Shown here: positions 23,187 through 30,787 of the stretch, one piece after another
How positions within the stretch are numbered: the stretch's first letter is position 1
Layout: every line of letters begins with the position of its first letter
Source of the DNA: Eggerthella timonensis
GTDB lineage: Bacteria; Actinomycetota; Coriobacteriia; Coriobacteriales; Eggerthellaceae
Reading direction: 5' to 3'
DNA: 64,000 nt
Assembly (NCBI RefSeq): GCF_900184265.1
Contig: NZ_FXXA01000002.1
Coordinates: forward strand, 1,324,918 to 1,388,917
The notes under the pieces: model-generated
The model's database searches: none
What the model was told of the DNA's origin: nothing
The model's input: the letters and a program-made list of their open reading frames with translations, nothing else
Position numbers and translations under genes: made by a program

Positions 23187-23963
23187 ATGAATGCATGGAA
23201 TGAAAACAACCTGTTTGGTTTCGACGGATTTGAAGAGGGAGACGGTTCTTCGATGGGCGATTCCGAAGACATGCGACTGTGGGGACTGCTGAGCCGGCTG
23301 CAATGGCTCACGTCCCGCTACCTGATGAACGCCGGCCGCCAAGATGCCGCCATTCGCGACGTCAGCCGCGGCCAGGGTAAGGTGCTCACGCTGCTGAAGC
23401 TCAAGCCCGAGATCAGCCAGAAGGACCTCACCGTCCTCATGGACATGCGCCAGCAGTCGCTGGGAGAGCTGCTCTCGAAGCTGGAGAAGAAGGGCCTCGT
23501 GGTGCGCGAACCTTCCGAGGAGGATCGGCGCAAGGTGATCGTGCGCATCACCGACGAGGGCCGCGCGGAGGCGGAGAAGCTGGGCGAGAGGCCCACGGTG
23601 GAGTTCGCGTTCTTCGACTGCCTCACCGACGAGGAGAAGGCGAACCTGCAGGACTACCTGAGTCGCATGGTCGCCGAACTCGAGTCCACGCTGGGAGACA
23701 CCGACGACGGCAACGAGTTCGAGAGCCGGCGCCGCGAGCGGGAGCGTTTCTTCGACGGCTTGGGCGCGGGCGGCCCCGACGGGCGCGGTCGCGGCGGATG
23801 GCCCGGTTTCGGCGGCTCCGACGGGCGCGACAGGGGCGGTCTCGATCATGACGAGGCTATGGAAGTGTTCCGCTCGATGATCGACGGCGGGCGGCGCGGG
23901 CCTCAGCGCCGAGGCGATCGCGGTCCCGATTGGGGTCGCGGGCGGCGCTCCGACGAGCGCTAG
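23187..23963 (+). CDS. MarR-family regulator with Gly/Arg-rich C-terminal tail
   Basis: Residues about 30-165 form a MarR winged helix: VLTLLKLKPEISQKDLTVLMDM (about 67-88), the recognition helix SLGELLSKLEKKGLV, and the wing EEDRRKVIVRITDEG. Unusually, about 80 residues follow that are low-complexity and rich in Gly, Arg and Asp (GRGRGGWPGFGG and similar), and are probably disordered. Normal MarR proteins end near 150 residues; this one has 258. It is in an operon with the MATE exporter and probably represses it. The tail's role is unknown; RNA, DNA or protein contacts are possible. Confidence 0.85.
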   Translation: MNAWNENNLFGFDGFEEGDGSSMGDSEDMRLWGLLSRLQWLTSRYLMNAGRQDAAIRDVSRGQGKVLTLLKLKPEISQKDLTVLMDMRQQSLGELLSKLEKKGLVVREPSEEDRRKVIVRITDEGRAEAEKLGERPTVEFAFFDCLTDEEKANLQDYLSRMVAELESTLGDTDDGNEFESRRRERERFFDGLGAGGPDGRGRGGWPGFGGSDGRDRGGLDHDEAMEVFRSMIDGGRRGPQRRGDRGPDWGRGRRSDER

Positions 23964-23972
23964 GCCGGCGCA

Positions 23973-25124
23973 TCACCCAAGATCGTCACGGGCGTCGAAG
24001 GCGGCGGCCAGCAGGTTCTCGAGCAGTTCCTGGCCGTCCGCTGAAAACGGCGCGGTGCTCATGGCGCACACGAGGTAGTCGCGCCCGCCCGCGCTCACGA
24101 TGCCCGCATCGCATACGCCGCAGAAAGCCGGGTCGTCGTCCGCGTACCACCCGGCTTTTCCGCGCACGGTCGCTTCCGGGGGAAGGGCGTTGCGCAGAAA
24201 CGATGTTTCCGTTTGTCCGAGCAGCCCGGACAGCCACGTCGCCGACGCAGCGTCGCCGTCGAGATACTGCGCCATGAGGAGCCAGAGCATGCCCGACGTG
24301 CGCGTGCTGTATGTGGGGAACCAGTCGTCGTTCAGGCTGGCTGGCAGCCCTCGATCGGCGATCCATGCGGGAAGCCCGGCCGCATCGTAGGACGCGCGCA
24401 GGATGCGGTAGGAGTCGTTGTCGGATCGGGTGATGCTGTCGGCGATGAGCGTGCCCAGCGGATAGGAGGCCAGGCCGTCGTACAGGTACGTGTCGGTCGG
24501 GTCCATGAAGGCCGTCGCCGGGGCCTCGAAGCACGGCGTGTCGAGGGCGGCCAGCTCCGTGTCGAGCTGGGTTTCGCAGAGGTAGAGCGCGTACGGGGCC
24601 TTGAACGTGCTGGCACCGTAGGCAGTCACGTCGAGGTTGCCCGCGAGGCCGCATCCCGTCTCGAGGTCGACCAGCAGGTACCCGGCGTCCCAGCCATGGT
24701 CGGCGAACGCGTCGCGCGCTTCCTGAAGGCGGGCGACGGACGTCTCCGAGAGGGACGGGGCGGCATCGGCGGTGTCGGGGTCGAGGCAGAAGGCGAACGG
24801 GTCCATCTGCCCGGGAAGCGCCGCGAGGTCGGCGAGCGCGGGGGCGTAGGACGCACGCGTCGTGGACGGGGCATCGGCCTGCGGAAGCGACGGAGAAGGG
24901 GACGTTCGCGGGCGCTCGACGGCGCAGGCGCTTCGCACGTCGTCGATGCCGGCCTGCAGGGCGGTTGCGAATGCGGGTGCGAGCCCGCCGCAGGAGGCCG
25001 GCGCGGGCGCGCTCGACCACGCCGCCGCTGCGCCCGCGCCGATCACGACGACGGCGACGACGGCCGCGCCTGCGATGATGGCGCGGCGGTGCGTCGGACG
25101 CGCATGTGCGGCATGCTGTGCCAC
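23973..25124 (-). CDS. class A beta-lactamase-like serine hydrolase, secreted or membrane-anchored
   Basis: The 383-residue protein has one N-terminal membrane segment (about residues 14-36). It then has the three penicillin-recognising motifs in order: STFK (SxxK, about 192-195), SDN (about 254-256), and a KAG triad (RGKAGWY) in place of KTG (about 337). The spacing resembles the class A/PBP-related fold. A Glu166-type omega-loop residue could not be assigned. It may hydrolyse beta-lactams or act on peptidoglycan peptides. The start is GTG 25124 with GGAGGGACC upstream. The gene is monocistronic and convergent with the MarR gene. Confidence 0.75.
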   Translation of the reverse strand: MAQHAAHARPTHRRAIIAGAAVVAVVVIGAGAAAAWSSAPAPASCGGLAPAFATALQAGIDDVRSACAVERPRTSPSPSLPQADAPSTTRASYAPALADLAALPGQMDPFAFCLDPDTADAAPSLSETSVARLQEARDAFADHGWDAGYLLVDLETGCGLAGNLDVTAYGASTFKAPYALYLCETQLDTELAALDTPCFEAPATAFMDPTDTYLYDGLASYPLGTLIADSITRSDNDSYRILRASYDAAGLPAWIADRGLPASLNDDWFPTYSTRTSGMLWLLMAQYLDGDAASATWLSGLLGQTETSFLRNALPPEATVRGKAGWYADDDPAFCGVCDAGIVSAGGRDYLVCAMSTAPFSADGQELLENLLAAAFDARDDLG

Positions 25125-25212
25125 GGTCCCTCCGATTCCTGGTTGAACGTACGGTTGATTCTACCAGAACCCGGAAACCGCGCGAAAGCCGAAAGGCGAG
25201 CGCGCGTCGGCG

Positions 25213-26631
25213 TCAGACGTCGATGAGTTCCTGCAGCTCCTTCTTGCTGTGCACGTCGAGCTTGGCGTACAGGCGCCGCGCGTGGCCGCGCACCGTGTTC
25301 TCGGCGATGAACAACGTTTCAGCGATGTAGGCTTTGCTGCGCCCCTTGCACAGCAGCTGCATGACCTCGATCTCCCGGACGGTGAGGTCGTGCTGCTTTC
25401 CGATGGCCGCGCAGCGCTCGTCGATGAGGGCGAAGTCGTGCGGCGCCGGGCTCGACTCGTCGAGGTCGGAGAAGATGCGCTGCATGGTGGGGTCGCGATA
25501 GTCCAGCAGCAGGCTGAGCGCGATCATGATGGCGAACAGCAGCACGAGGGCGAGCGTGGGGGTCATGGCCGGCGCGACGAGGCCGCTCGAGCCCAGCAGC
25601 CTCCCCAGGTAGTTCGGCAGCGTGTACGCGAGCCAGCCCAGGCCGAACACGACGTAGGGGTGCAGGTTGCTGTGGTGGGCGATGTCTGAGAGCAGCAGCC
25701 AGAGGAACACCACCACCAGGTAGGATATGCTCGTGGAGCACATGGCTTGCAGGCCGGCCGTGGGCTCGAACACGCTGAGCACGAGCATCGCCCCGATGAG
25801 CAGCATGATGCCCCGCCACAGCTGCGCGAAGCTGACCGAGCGACGTTTGACGATGACCCACCAGAGGATGAGCAGCGACACGGCCACTTCGATGACGTGG
25901 CCCAGCAGCGATGCGTTGGGCAGCGGGTTGTCGTACATGCTGGGCAGCCCGCCGATGAAGGTGTAGACGAACGCATAGGCGGCCACGCAGGCGAACACCT
26001 TCCAAAGCGACCCGAACGTTTCCGCGGTGTAGCGGATGTCGGTGGTGGGAAGAGGCTGCTGCCGCTTGAACGAGCGGGTTAGAAACATCGTCGACAGCAG
26101 CGGCAAGCAGCATGCGGCCGCGGTGCCGGCTTCGGCGGGCAGCGCCGTGATGATCGACTTCGCAACCGCTCCCAGGATGCAGGCGGCGAAAATGCAGCCG
26201 AGCGCGTTGCGCAGGGCCAGACCGCTGTAGAACACGCCCCACCGCAGGTAGCCCCATCCCAGGCAAACGCCGCCGAGGGCCACGACGGCTCCGCTCAGGA
26301 GCGGAGGGAACGCCACTGCGCTCGACCCGACGGCGTAGAGGGCCGTGGTGGCGCAGCCGATGGCGGTGAGCACGACGTCCGAGGCTTGCATGCGCGTGCG
26401 GTTCGGCTTCTCGGCTCGACGAAACGCGATGGCCATCACGATGAGGAACACGGACTGGGCCAGGTACAGGGAGAACCATGAGTCGCCGCTCCCCGACGGG
26501 TACGGCTTGTTCGAGTTGAGCCACAGTATCCACGTATGCATGGTCCACAACCCGAAGCACGGAAACGCCGCCGCGAGCAGCGACATCCGGGATCGGCTCT
26601 GCGACCGTTCGAGCATCGACGGTTCAGCCAT
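25213..26631 (-). CDS. membrane-anchored LuxR-family regulator (module C)
   Basis: The 472-residue protein has roughly twelve hydrophobic segments (residues about 20-390) and a C-terminal LuxR helix-turn-helix: LTVREIEVMQLLCKGRSKAYIAE and ENTVRGHARRLYAKLDVHSKKELQEL. It is divergent from the cytochrome/flavoprotein pair at 26913-29248, separated by 281 bp, and probably activates it in response to a signal detected in or near the membrane. ATG 26631 has AAGGGGAAC upstream. Confidence 0.88.
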   Translation of the reverse strand: MAEPSMLERSQSRSRMSLLAAAFPCFGLWTMHTWILWLNSNKPYPSGSGDSWFSLYLAQSVFLIVMAIAFRRAEKPNRTRMQASDVVLTAIGCATTALYAVGSSAVAFPPLLSGAVVALGGVCLGWGYLRWGVFYSGLALRNALGCIFAACILGAVAKSIITALPAEAGTAAACCLPLLSTMFLTRSFKRQQPLPTTDIRYTAETFGSLWKVFACVAAYAFVYTFIGGLPSMYDNPLPNASLLGHVIEVAVSLLILWWVIVKRRSVSFAQLWRGIMLLIGAMLVLSVFEPTAGLQAMCSTSISYLVVVFLWLLLSDIAHHSNLHPYVVFGLGWLAYTLPNYLGRLLGSSGLVAPAMTPTLALVLLFAIMIALSLLLDYRDPTMQRIFSDLDESSPAPHDFALIDERCAAIGKQHDLTVREIEVMQLLCKGRSKAYIAETLFIAENTVRGHARRLYAKLDVHSKKELQELIDV

Positions 26632-26912
26632 GATCGTTCCCCTTACGCAACGCGTCGGATGCGCCCCTCTGCGCGATCCGCGAATCCCTCCCCCCGATTA
26701 TAGGAGCGTTCTTCCGCCCGTTCGGCCCGTTCGGGCAAAACAACACCTTTCGTGCCTAGGGAAAAACCAGCCTGCTCCCCTTCGTGCCCATCGGCGGGGA
26801 AAAGAGGACACGGTTCGTAGCTAGAACGCATGCGGCATCGCGGGCATAGTCGTCGTAGGCCGCAGGAGGCGGTCGGAGCAAGGAATGCAACGCGTAACGA
26901 GAGGAGGGACCA
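26632..26912. promoter_or_regulatory. divergent regulatory region of module C
   Basis: The 281-bp gap separates the LuxR gene and the cytochrome gene. It contains a repeated element, CTTTCGTGCC...GGGAAAA near 26750 and CCTTCGTGCC...GGGGAAAA near 26780, and an inverted GCCCGTTCGG/CCGTTCGGGC segment near 26717. These are candidate LuxR sites. No ORF of interest is seen. Confidence 0.4.
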
Positions 26913-27536
26913 ATGGGGATGAATCGCGGAACCGTGCAAGCTCGGAGCCGACGCGCCGCGATGGCGACGGCGGTGGCCGTGGCGGCGACGGCCTTCGCCA
27001 TCGCGGGGCTGTTGAGCGCATGCGCGCCGAAACAGCAGCAGGCGGACGCTTCGTCCGGCGAAGGCGCAGACGCGGCGATCACGGTGGCGTGGTCGGCGGA
27101 CATGGCGTGCTCGTCGTGCCATGCGCACGAAGCGCAGACGGAGTCCGACACGGCCTGCCTGGCGAGCAAGCACGAGGCGGATTCGTGCGAAAGCTGCCAT
27201 GGGACGGTGGAGAGCCTTGCGGGCGCGCATGCGAACGCCTCGGCCGACGCATCCATGCCGACGAAGCTGAGCAAGGAGCACGCGGTAAGCGAGGAAGCAT
27301 GCCTCGCCTGCCATGGAAGCTGGGACGAGCTGGCTGCGAAGAGCGTGGACGTGACGGTTCTCACCGATGCCGACGGCACGACGGTCAACCCGCACGCGAT
27401 GGACCGAACAGGCGACCACGCCGCCATCACCTGCACGAGCTGCCATAGCGTGCACGAGGCCGAGACCGATCAGAAAGAGCTCTGCCTGAGCTGTCATCAC
27501 GAGGACGTGTTCGAATGTCGAACATGCCACGAATAG
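26913..27536 (+). CDS. hexaheme c-type cytochrome lipoprotein (module C electron donor)
   Basis: The 207-residue protein has a signal helix ending in LLSAC (lipobox near residue 37). It carries six CxxCH heme motifs at about residues 66, 92, 130, 174, 191 and 202. It would sit on the outer face of the membrane and pass electrons from a quinol dehydrogenase to the flavoprotein encoded 17 nt downstream. This cytochrome-flavoprotein pairing resembles known E. lenta drug- and metabolite-reducing operons such as cgr, but the substrate here is unknown. The last three heme motifs are similar to those of the protein at 52435-53043. ATG 26913 has GAGGAGGGAC upstream. Confidence 0.9.
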   Translation: MGMNRGTVQARSRRAAMATAVAVAATAFAIAGLLSACAPKQQQADASSGEGADAAITVAWSADMACSSCHAHEAQTESDTACLASKHEADSCESCHGTVESLAGAHANASADASMPTKLSKEHAVSEEACLACHGSWDELAAKSVDVTVLTDADGTTVNPHAMDRTGDHAAITCTSCHSVHEAETDQKELCLSCHHEDVFECRTCHE

Positions 27537-27553
27537 AAGGAAGGGGAACTACC

Positions 27554-29248
27554 ATGGGGAAGAACAACGAGCATACGCTGGGACGCCGCGATTTTCTCAA
27601 GGGAGCCGCCGTCGCGGCGGCGGGCGCCTCGGTCATGGGCATGGCCGGGTGCTCGGAGACGGGAAGCGCTTCCGCCGCGGCGGGCAAGCGGGCCGTCGAG
27701 CCCGAGGCGTGGGACGCGGAGACGGACGTCGTGGTGATGGGGTACGGATTCGCCGGCCAGGCGGCCGCCATCAGCGCCGCGGCGGCAGGGTCGCAGGTGG
27801 TCATCTTCGAGAAGGCGCCCGAGGAGCATGCGGGCGGCAACAGCGCGGTGTGCTGCGGGTTCCTCAACATCTGCTCGGGCGACGGCGCGGCCGAGGCCTG
27901 GAAGGCCATCACCGACGGCGGCGTGACCGACGCCGAATGCGAGGCGGTGGCGAAGGCGTCCACCGACATGCCGCAGTGGTTCAGCGACAACATCGTGGAA
28001 AGCGAAGTGGTGGTGAAGTCGGGAGCCGACGCCGTGCGCAAGCTGTGGGGCAAGGAGTACCCCGACGCAAACGCCGTCAACCTGACCATCGAAGGCAAGG
28101 GCCAGACGGGCGGCGGCGCGTACCTGCACCAGCTGTGCGCCGACGTCATCAAGGACCGCTACGCCGATTCGATTTCCATTCGCTACGAATCGCCGGTGAC
28201 CGAGCTGGTGTACGACGCCGATGCGCGCGAAGTGCTGGGCGTGCAGTACGACGAGGGCGGCCAGGCGAAGTACTGCAAGGCGAAGAAGGCCGTCATCATG
28301 GCGTGCGGCGGCTACGAAGGCAACCCCCAGATGATCGAGGACTTCGTGCTGACGCATTACAAGCAGTACCCCATCGGCAGCCCCTACAACACGGGCGACG
28401 GCATCCGCATGGTGGCGGGCATCGGGGCGAAGCTGCGCCATATGGCCGCCGTCGAGTACGGTTCGCCCGCGTGCCTCGAGCTGTCGGAGAAGTACAACCA
28501 GGCCATCGCGTGCTACAACGGCGGCGACACCACGTCGATGATCTACGTCAGCCAGCACGGCGAGCGCTTCATGGCCGAGGACGGGAAGTGGCCGGCGCAC
28601 GACAAGCGCTACCCGTACCCGTGCTTCGAGGAGAACAAGGACACGGCCGAAACGCCCAACTATCCCTGGTGGATGGTGTTCGACGAGACGCGCCGCACGA
28701 AGGGAACCCTGTTCGCGTGGTCGAACGCCGAGCGCAACGAGGGATGGGCCGCCGTCCACAACGTATACCAGTGGTCCGACGACAACGTGAAGGAAGTCGA
28801 GGACGGCGTGGTGTTGAAAGCCGACAGCATCGAGGAGCTGGGCAAGCTCATGGACTACGACGACGCTGATCTGGCCACGTTCACGGCGACGGTGGAGAAG
28901 TTCAACGCCGACGTTGCCGACGGGGGCACCGACAGCGCGTTCGGCCGTGCTCCCGCCGTCTCGAGCAAGGGCGACGTCACGCCGGTCAACCCGCTGAACA
29001 ACCCGCCGTATTACGCGGTGCAGTGCTGCATCTCGTATCTCAACACGAACGGCGGCCCGGCGCGCAACGACAAGTGGCAGGCGCTCGACTGGAACGACGA
29101 GCCCATCGGCCGCCTGTACTCGGCGGGCGAGTTCGGCTCGGTGTTCTACCACTACTACTGGGGCGGCGGCAACGTGAACGAGTGCTTCGCGAGCGGCATG
29201 GTGGCCGGTCAAGAGGCGAACGCCCTCGACGCTTGGAGCGCCGCGTAA
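27554..29248 (+). CDS. Tat-exported FAD-dependent reductase (module C)
   Basis: The 564-residue flavoprotein has a Tat signal GRRDFLKG (residues 10-17) and lipobox-like MAGC. The FAD motif VMGYGFAGQAAAISAAAAGSQVVIFEKA is near residue 58. A YNTGDGIRMVAGIGA loop follows at about 281. The C-terminal segment GRLYSAGEFGSVFYHYYWGGGNVNE belongs to the reductase subtype with a G-E-F-G-S and GGGN signature, shared with the protein at 50785-52395. It should reduce a small organic acceptor outside the cell with electrons from the cytochrome upstream. The ribosome site GGAAGGGGAAC precedes ATG 27554. Confidence 0.9.
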   Translation: MGKNNEHTLGRRDFLKGAAVAAAGASVMGMAGCSETGSASAAAGKRAVEPEAWDAETDVVVMGYGFAGQAAAISAAAAGSQVVIFEKAPEEHAGGNSAVCCGFLNICSGDGAAEAWKAITDGGVTDAECEAVAKASTDMPQWFSDNIVESEVVVKSGADAVRKLWGKEYPDANAVNLTIEGKGQTGGGAYLHQLCADVIKDRYADSISIRYESPVTELVYDADAREVLGVQYDEGGQAKYCKAKKAVIMACGGYEGNPQMIEDFVLTHYKQYPIGSPYNTGDGIRMVAGIGAKLRHMAAVEYGSPACLELSEKYNQAIACYNGGDTTSMIYVSQHGERFMAEDGKWPAHDKRYPYPCFEENKDTAETPNYPWWMVFDETRRTKGTLFAWSNAERNEGWAAVHNVYQWSDDNVKEVEDGVVLKADSIEELGKLMDYDDADLATFTATVEKFNADVADGGTDSAFGRAPAVSSKGDVTPVNPLNNPPYYAVQCCISYLNTNGGPARNDKWQALDWNDEPIGRLYSAGEFGSVFYHYYWGGGNVNECFASGMVAGQEANALDAWSAA

Positions 29249-29316
29249 AGCATACCCGGAAGCCGATGCCGCATGCGAATCCCTCCCTCCCTCGCATGCG
29301 ATCCGGCTCCCCTGAT

Positions 29317-29349
29317 GAGGCGGCCCCGCCGATACGGCGGGGCCGCCTC
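29317..29349. terminator. bidirectional terminator hairpin
   Basis: A perfect 14-bp GC stem, GAGGCGGCCCCGCC (29317-29330) with GGCGGGGCCGCCTC (29336-29349), lies between the convergent flavoprotein and NrfD genes. No long T run is present. Confidence 0.7.
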
Positions 29350-29356
29350 GCGTGCT

Positions 29357-30241
29357 TTAGCTGACGAGCACGAGGGGGAGCGCGGCGACGATGAGGAGGT
29401 AGCGCAGCACCCAGCCTCCCACCAGCACGCCGATTTCCGACCCGGCTGCCGCGACGCGGCCTTGCGTGCTGCGCTCGAACGCGTCGGACGCCCCGAGCAT
29501 CGACCAGGCTTCGATGGCGGCGGGCGCCACCAGGCCGACGGCCAGGAAGGCGATCCAGAAGGGGAGCGCGTAGTCTCCGACGAGCAGGCTGGAGACCGAG
29601 GCCGATCCCGCGCTGGAGTTGAAGTCGGTGATGAACAGCAGCGAAGCCACCAGCAGCAGCTCGATGAGCGGCAGCGCGAAGTGGGTTCGCTTCAGGGACT
29701 CCACGCGGGCGAACTCGTCGGGGCGCGCGAGAGCCCCGTACAGCATGACCGCGGCCATGCCCGTGGATAGCGCCGACACGAGGAAGAGGATGGGCAGCAG
29801 CGCGTTGTTCCAGAGCGGGAAGGTGTTCGCGACGCCGAGCAGCGCGCCGGTGTACACGGCAACGCACAGGCCGAGCGCGACGCCCGCGATCTCAAGCGCC
29901 TTCGGCACCGCCTTCTTCAGGATGTCGAGCACCGCCACCGCCAAGGCGACGAGCGTGAATCCGGCCAGGAAGACCACGCCCCAGCTCATGACCGATCCGA
30001 AATTGGACAGCAGGAGGGCGAATCGCAGCGGATTGTGCAGGCCGGCCTCGGCGTCGAGCATGAGCAGCAGCAGGCCCGCGATGACCACGGCCGGGGCGAT
30101 CAGGTGCCCGGCTCGTCGCATGTTGACGGCTTCGGGGTGCTTCCATCGCAGGTACGCCGACGCGACGAACGCTCCGCCGCCCAGTCCGGCCAGGAACAAG
30201 TACCACGCGATGATGCCGCCCCATACAGGTTCATAAGACAT
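29357..30241 (-). CDS. NrfD/PsrC-type membrane quinone-reactive subunit
   Basis: The 294-residue integral membrane protein has eight predicted helices. It begins with the family-typical WGGIIAWYLFLAGLGGGAF (residues 7-25). Such subunits exchange electrons with menaquinone and pass them to the FeS partner. It is the last gene of a three-gene cluster with the FeS protein (6 nt upstream) and the molybdopterin subunit, together a DMSO-/polysulfide-reductase-type complex. A GAGGTGAACGACG ribosome site precedes ATG 30241. Confidence 0.9.
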   Translation of the reverse strand: MSYEPVWGGIIAWYLFLAGLGGGAFVASAYLRWKHPEAVNMRRAGHLIAPAVVIAGLLLLMLDAEAGLHNPLRFALLLSNFGSVMSWGVVFLAGFTLVALAVAVLDILKKAVPKALEIAGVALGLCVAVYTGALLGVANTFPLWNNALLPILFLVSALSTGMAAVMLYGALARPDEFARVESLKRTHFALPLIELLLVASLLFITDFNSSAGSASVSSLLVGDYALPFWIAFLAVGLVAPAAIEAWSMLGASDAFERSTQGRVAAAGSEIGVLVGGWVLRYLLIVAALPLVLVS

Positions 30242-30247
30242 CGTCGT

Positions 30248-30787
30248 TCACCTCGCATAGAAAACTTTGGCCTTCGTCAGATCGCCCGCCAGGGGAACGG
30301 CGTTCGATGCAACGATGGCTTTGGACAATTCGCTTTCGGGATCGTCGAGATCGCCGAATATCCGCGCTTTGGTGGGGCATACTTCGACGCACGAGCTGAT
30401 CGTCGCGCCGTCGAGGGCGCTGGCCGTGCAGAACCGGCATTTGTCGACGACGCCCGTCTCCTCGTTTTGGACGCGCACCTGGTAGGGGCACGCCGCCATG
30501 CAGTACTTGCAGCCGATGCAGCGGCCGTGATCGACGCTGACGATGCCGTTCTCGTTGATGTGCGAGGCGCCGGTGGGGCACACGCGCACGCAGGGCGCAT
30601 CGTCGCAGTGCATGCATTGGAGGGGAACCGTTTCGACGCGGGCGTGCGGGTACGAGCCTGCCTCACGCTGCTCGTACGTGACGAAGGCCTCCCGCTGCCC
30701 CAGGTTGTTCAGGCTTTGGCACGCGGTGCGGCAGGCGTAGCAGCTGATGCAGCGGTTCGTGTCGATGAGCATTCCGAGGCGGGTCAT
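30248..30787 (-). CDS. four-cluster [4Fe-4S] ferredoxin subunit, DmsB/PsrB type
   Basis: The 179-residue protein carries the Cys arrays of a DmsB-like electron relay: CISCYACRTAC (about residues 13-23), CMHCDDAPCVRVCPTG (about 58-73), CIGCKYCMAACPYQ (about 90-103), and CRFC...CVEVCPTKA (about 117-141). It connects the molybdopterin subunit to the NrfD subunit. Its start ATG overlaps the stop of the molybdopterin gene (ATGA), and AAGGAGGTG lies upstream. It has no signal peptide, so it would be co-exported with the Tat-bearing catalytic subunit. Confidence 0.92.
   Translation of the reverse strand: MTRLGMLIDTNRCISCYACRTACQSLNNLGQREAFVTYEQREAGSYPHARVETVPLQCMHCDDAPCVRVCPTGASHINENGIVSVDHGRCIGCKYCMAACPYQVRVQNEETGVVDKCRFCTASALDGATISSCVEVCPTKARIFGDLDDPESELSKAIVASNAVPLAGDLTKAKVFYAR

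Noticed and set aside
26913-29248. Naming the cytochrome/flavoprotein pair as the digoxin-reducing cgr operon
   Set aside because: The arrangement is alike, but many such pairs exist in this family, and I cannot verify identity from memory.
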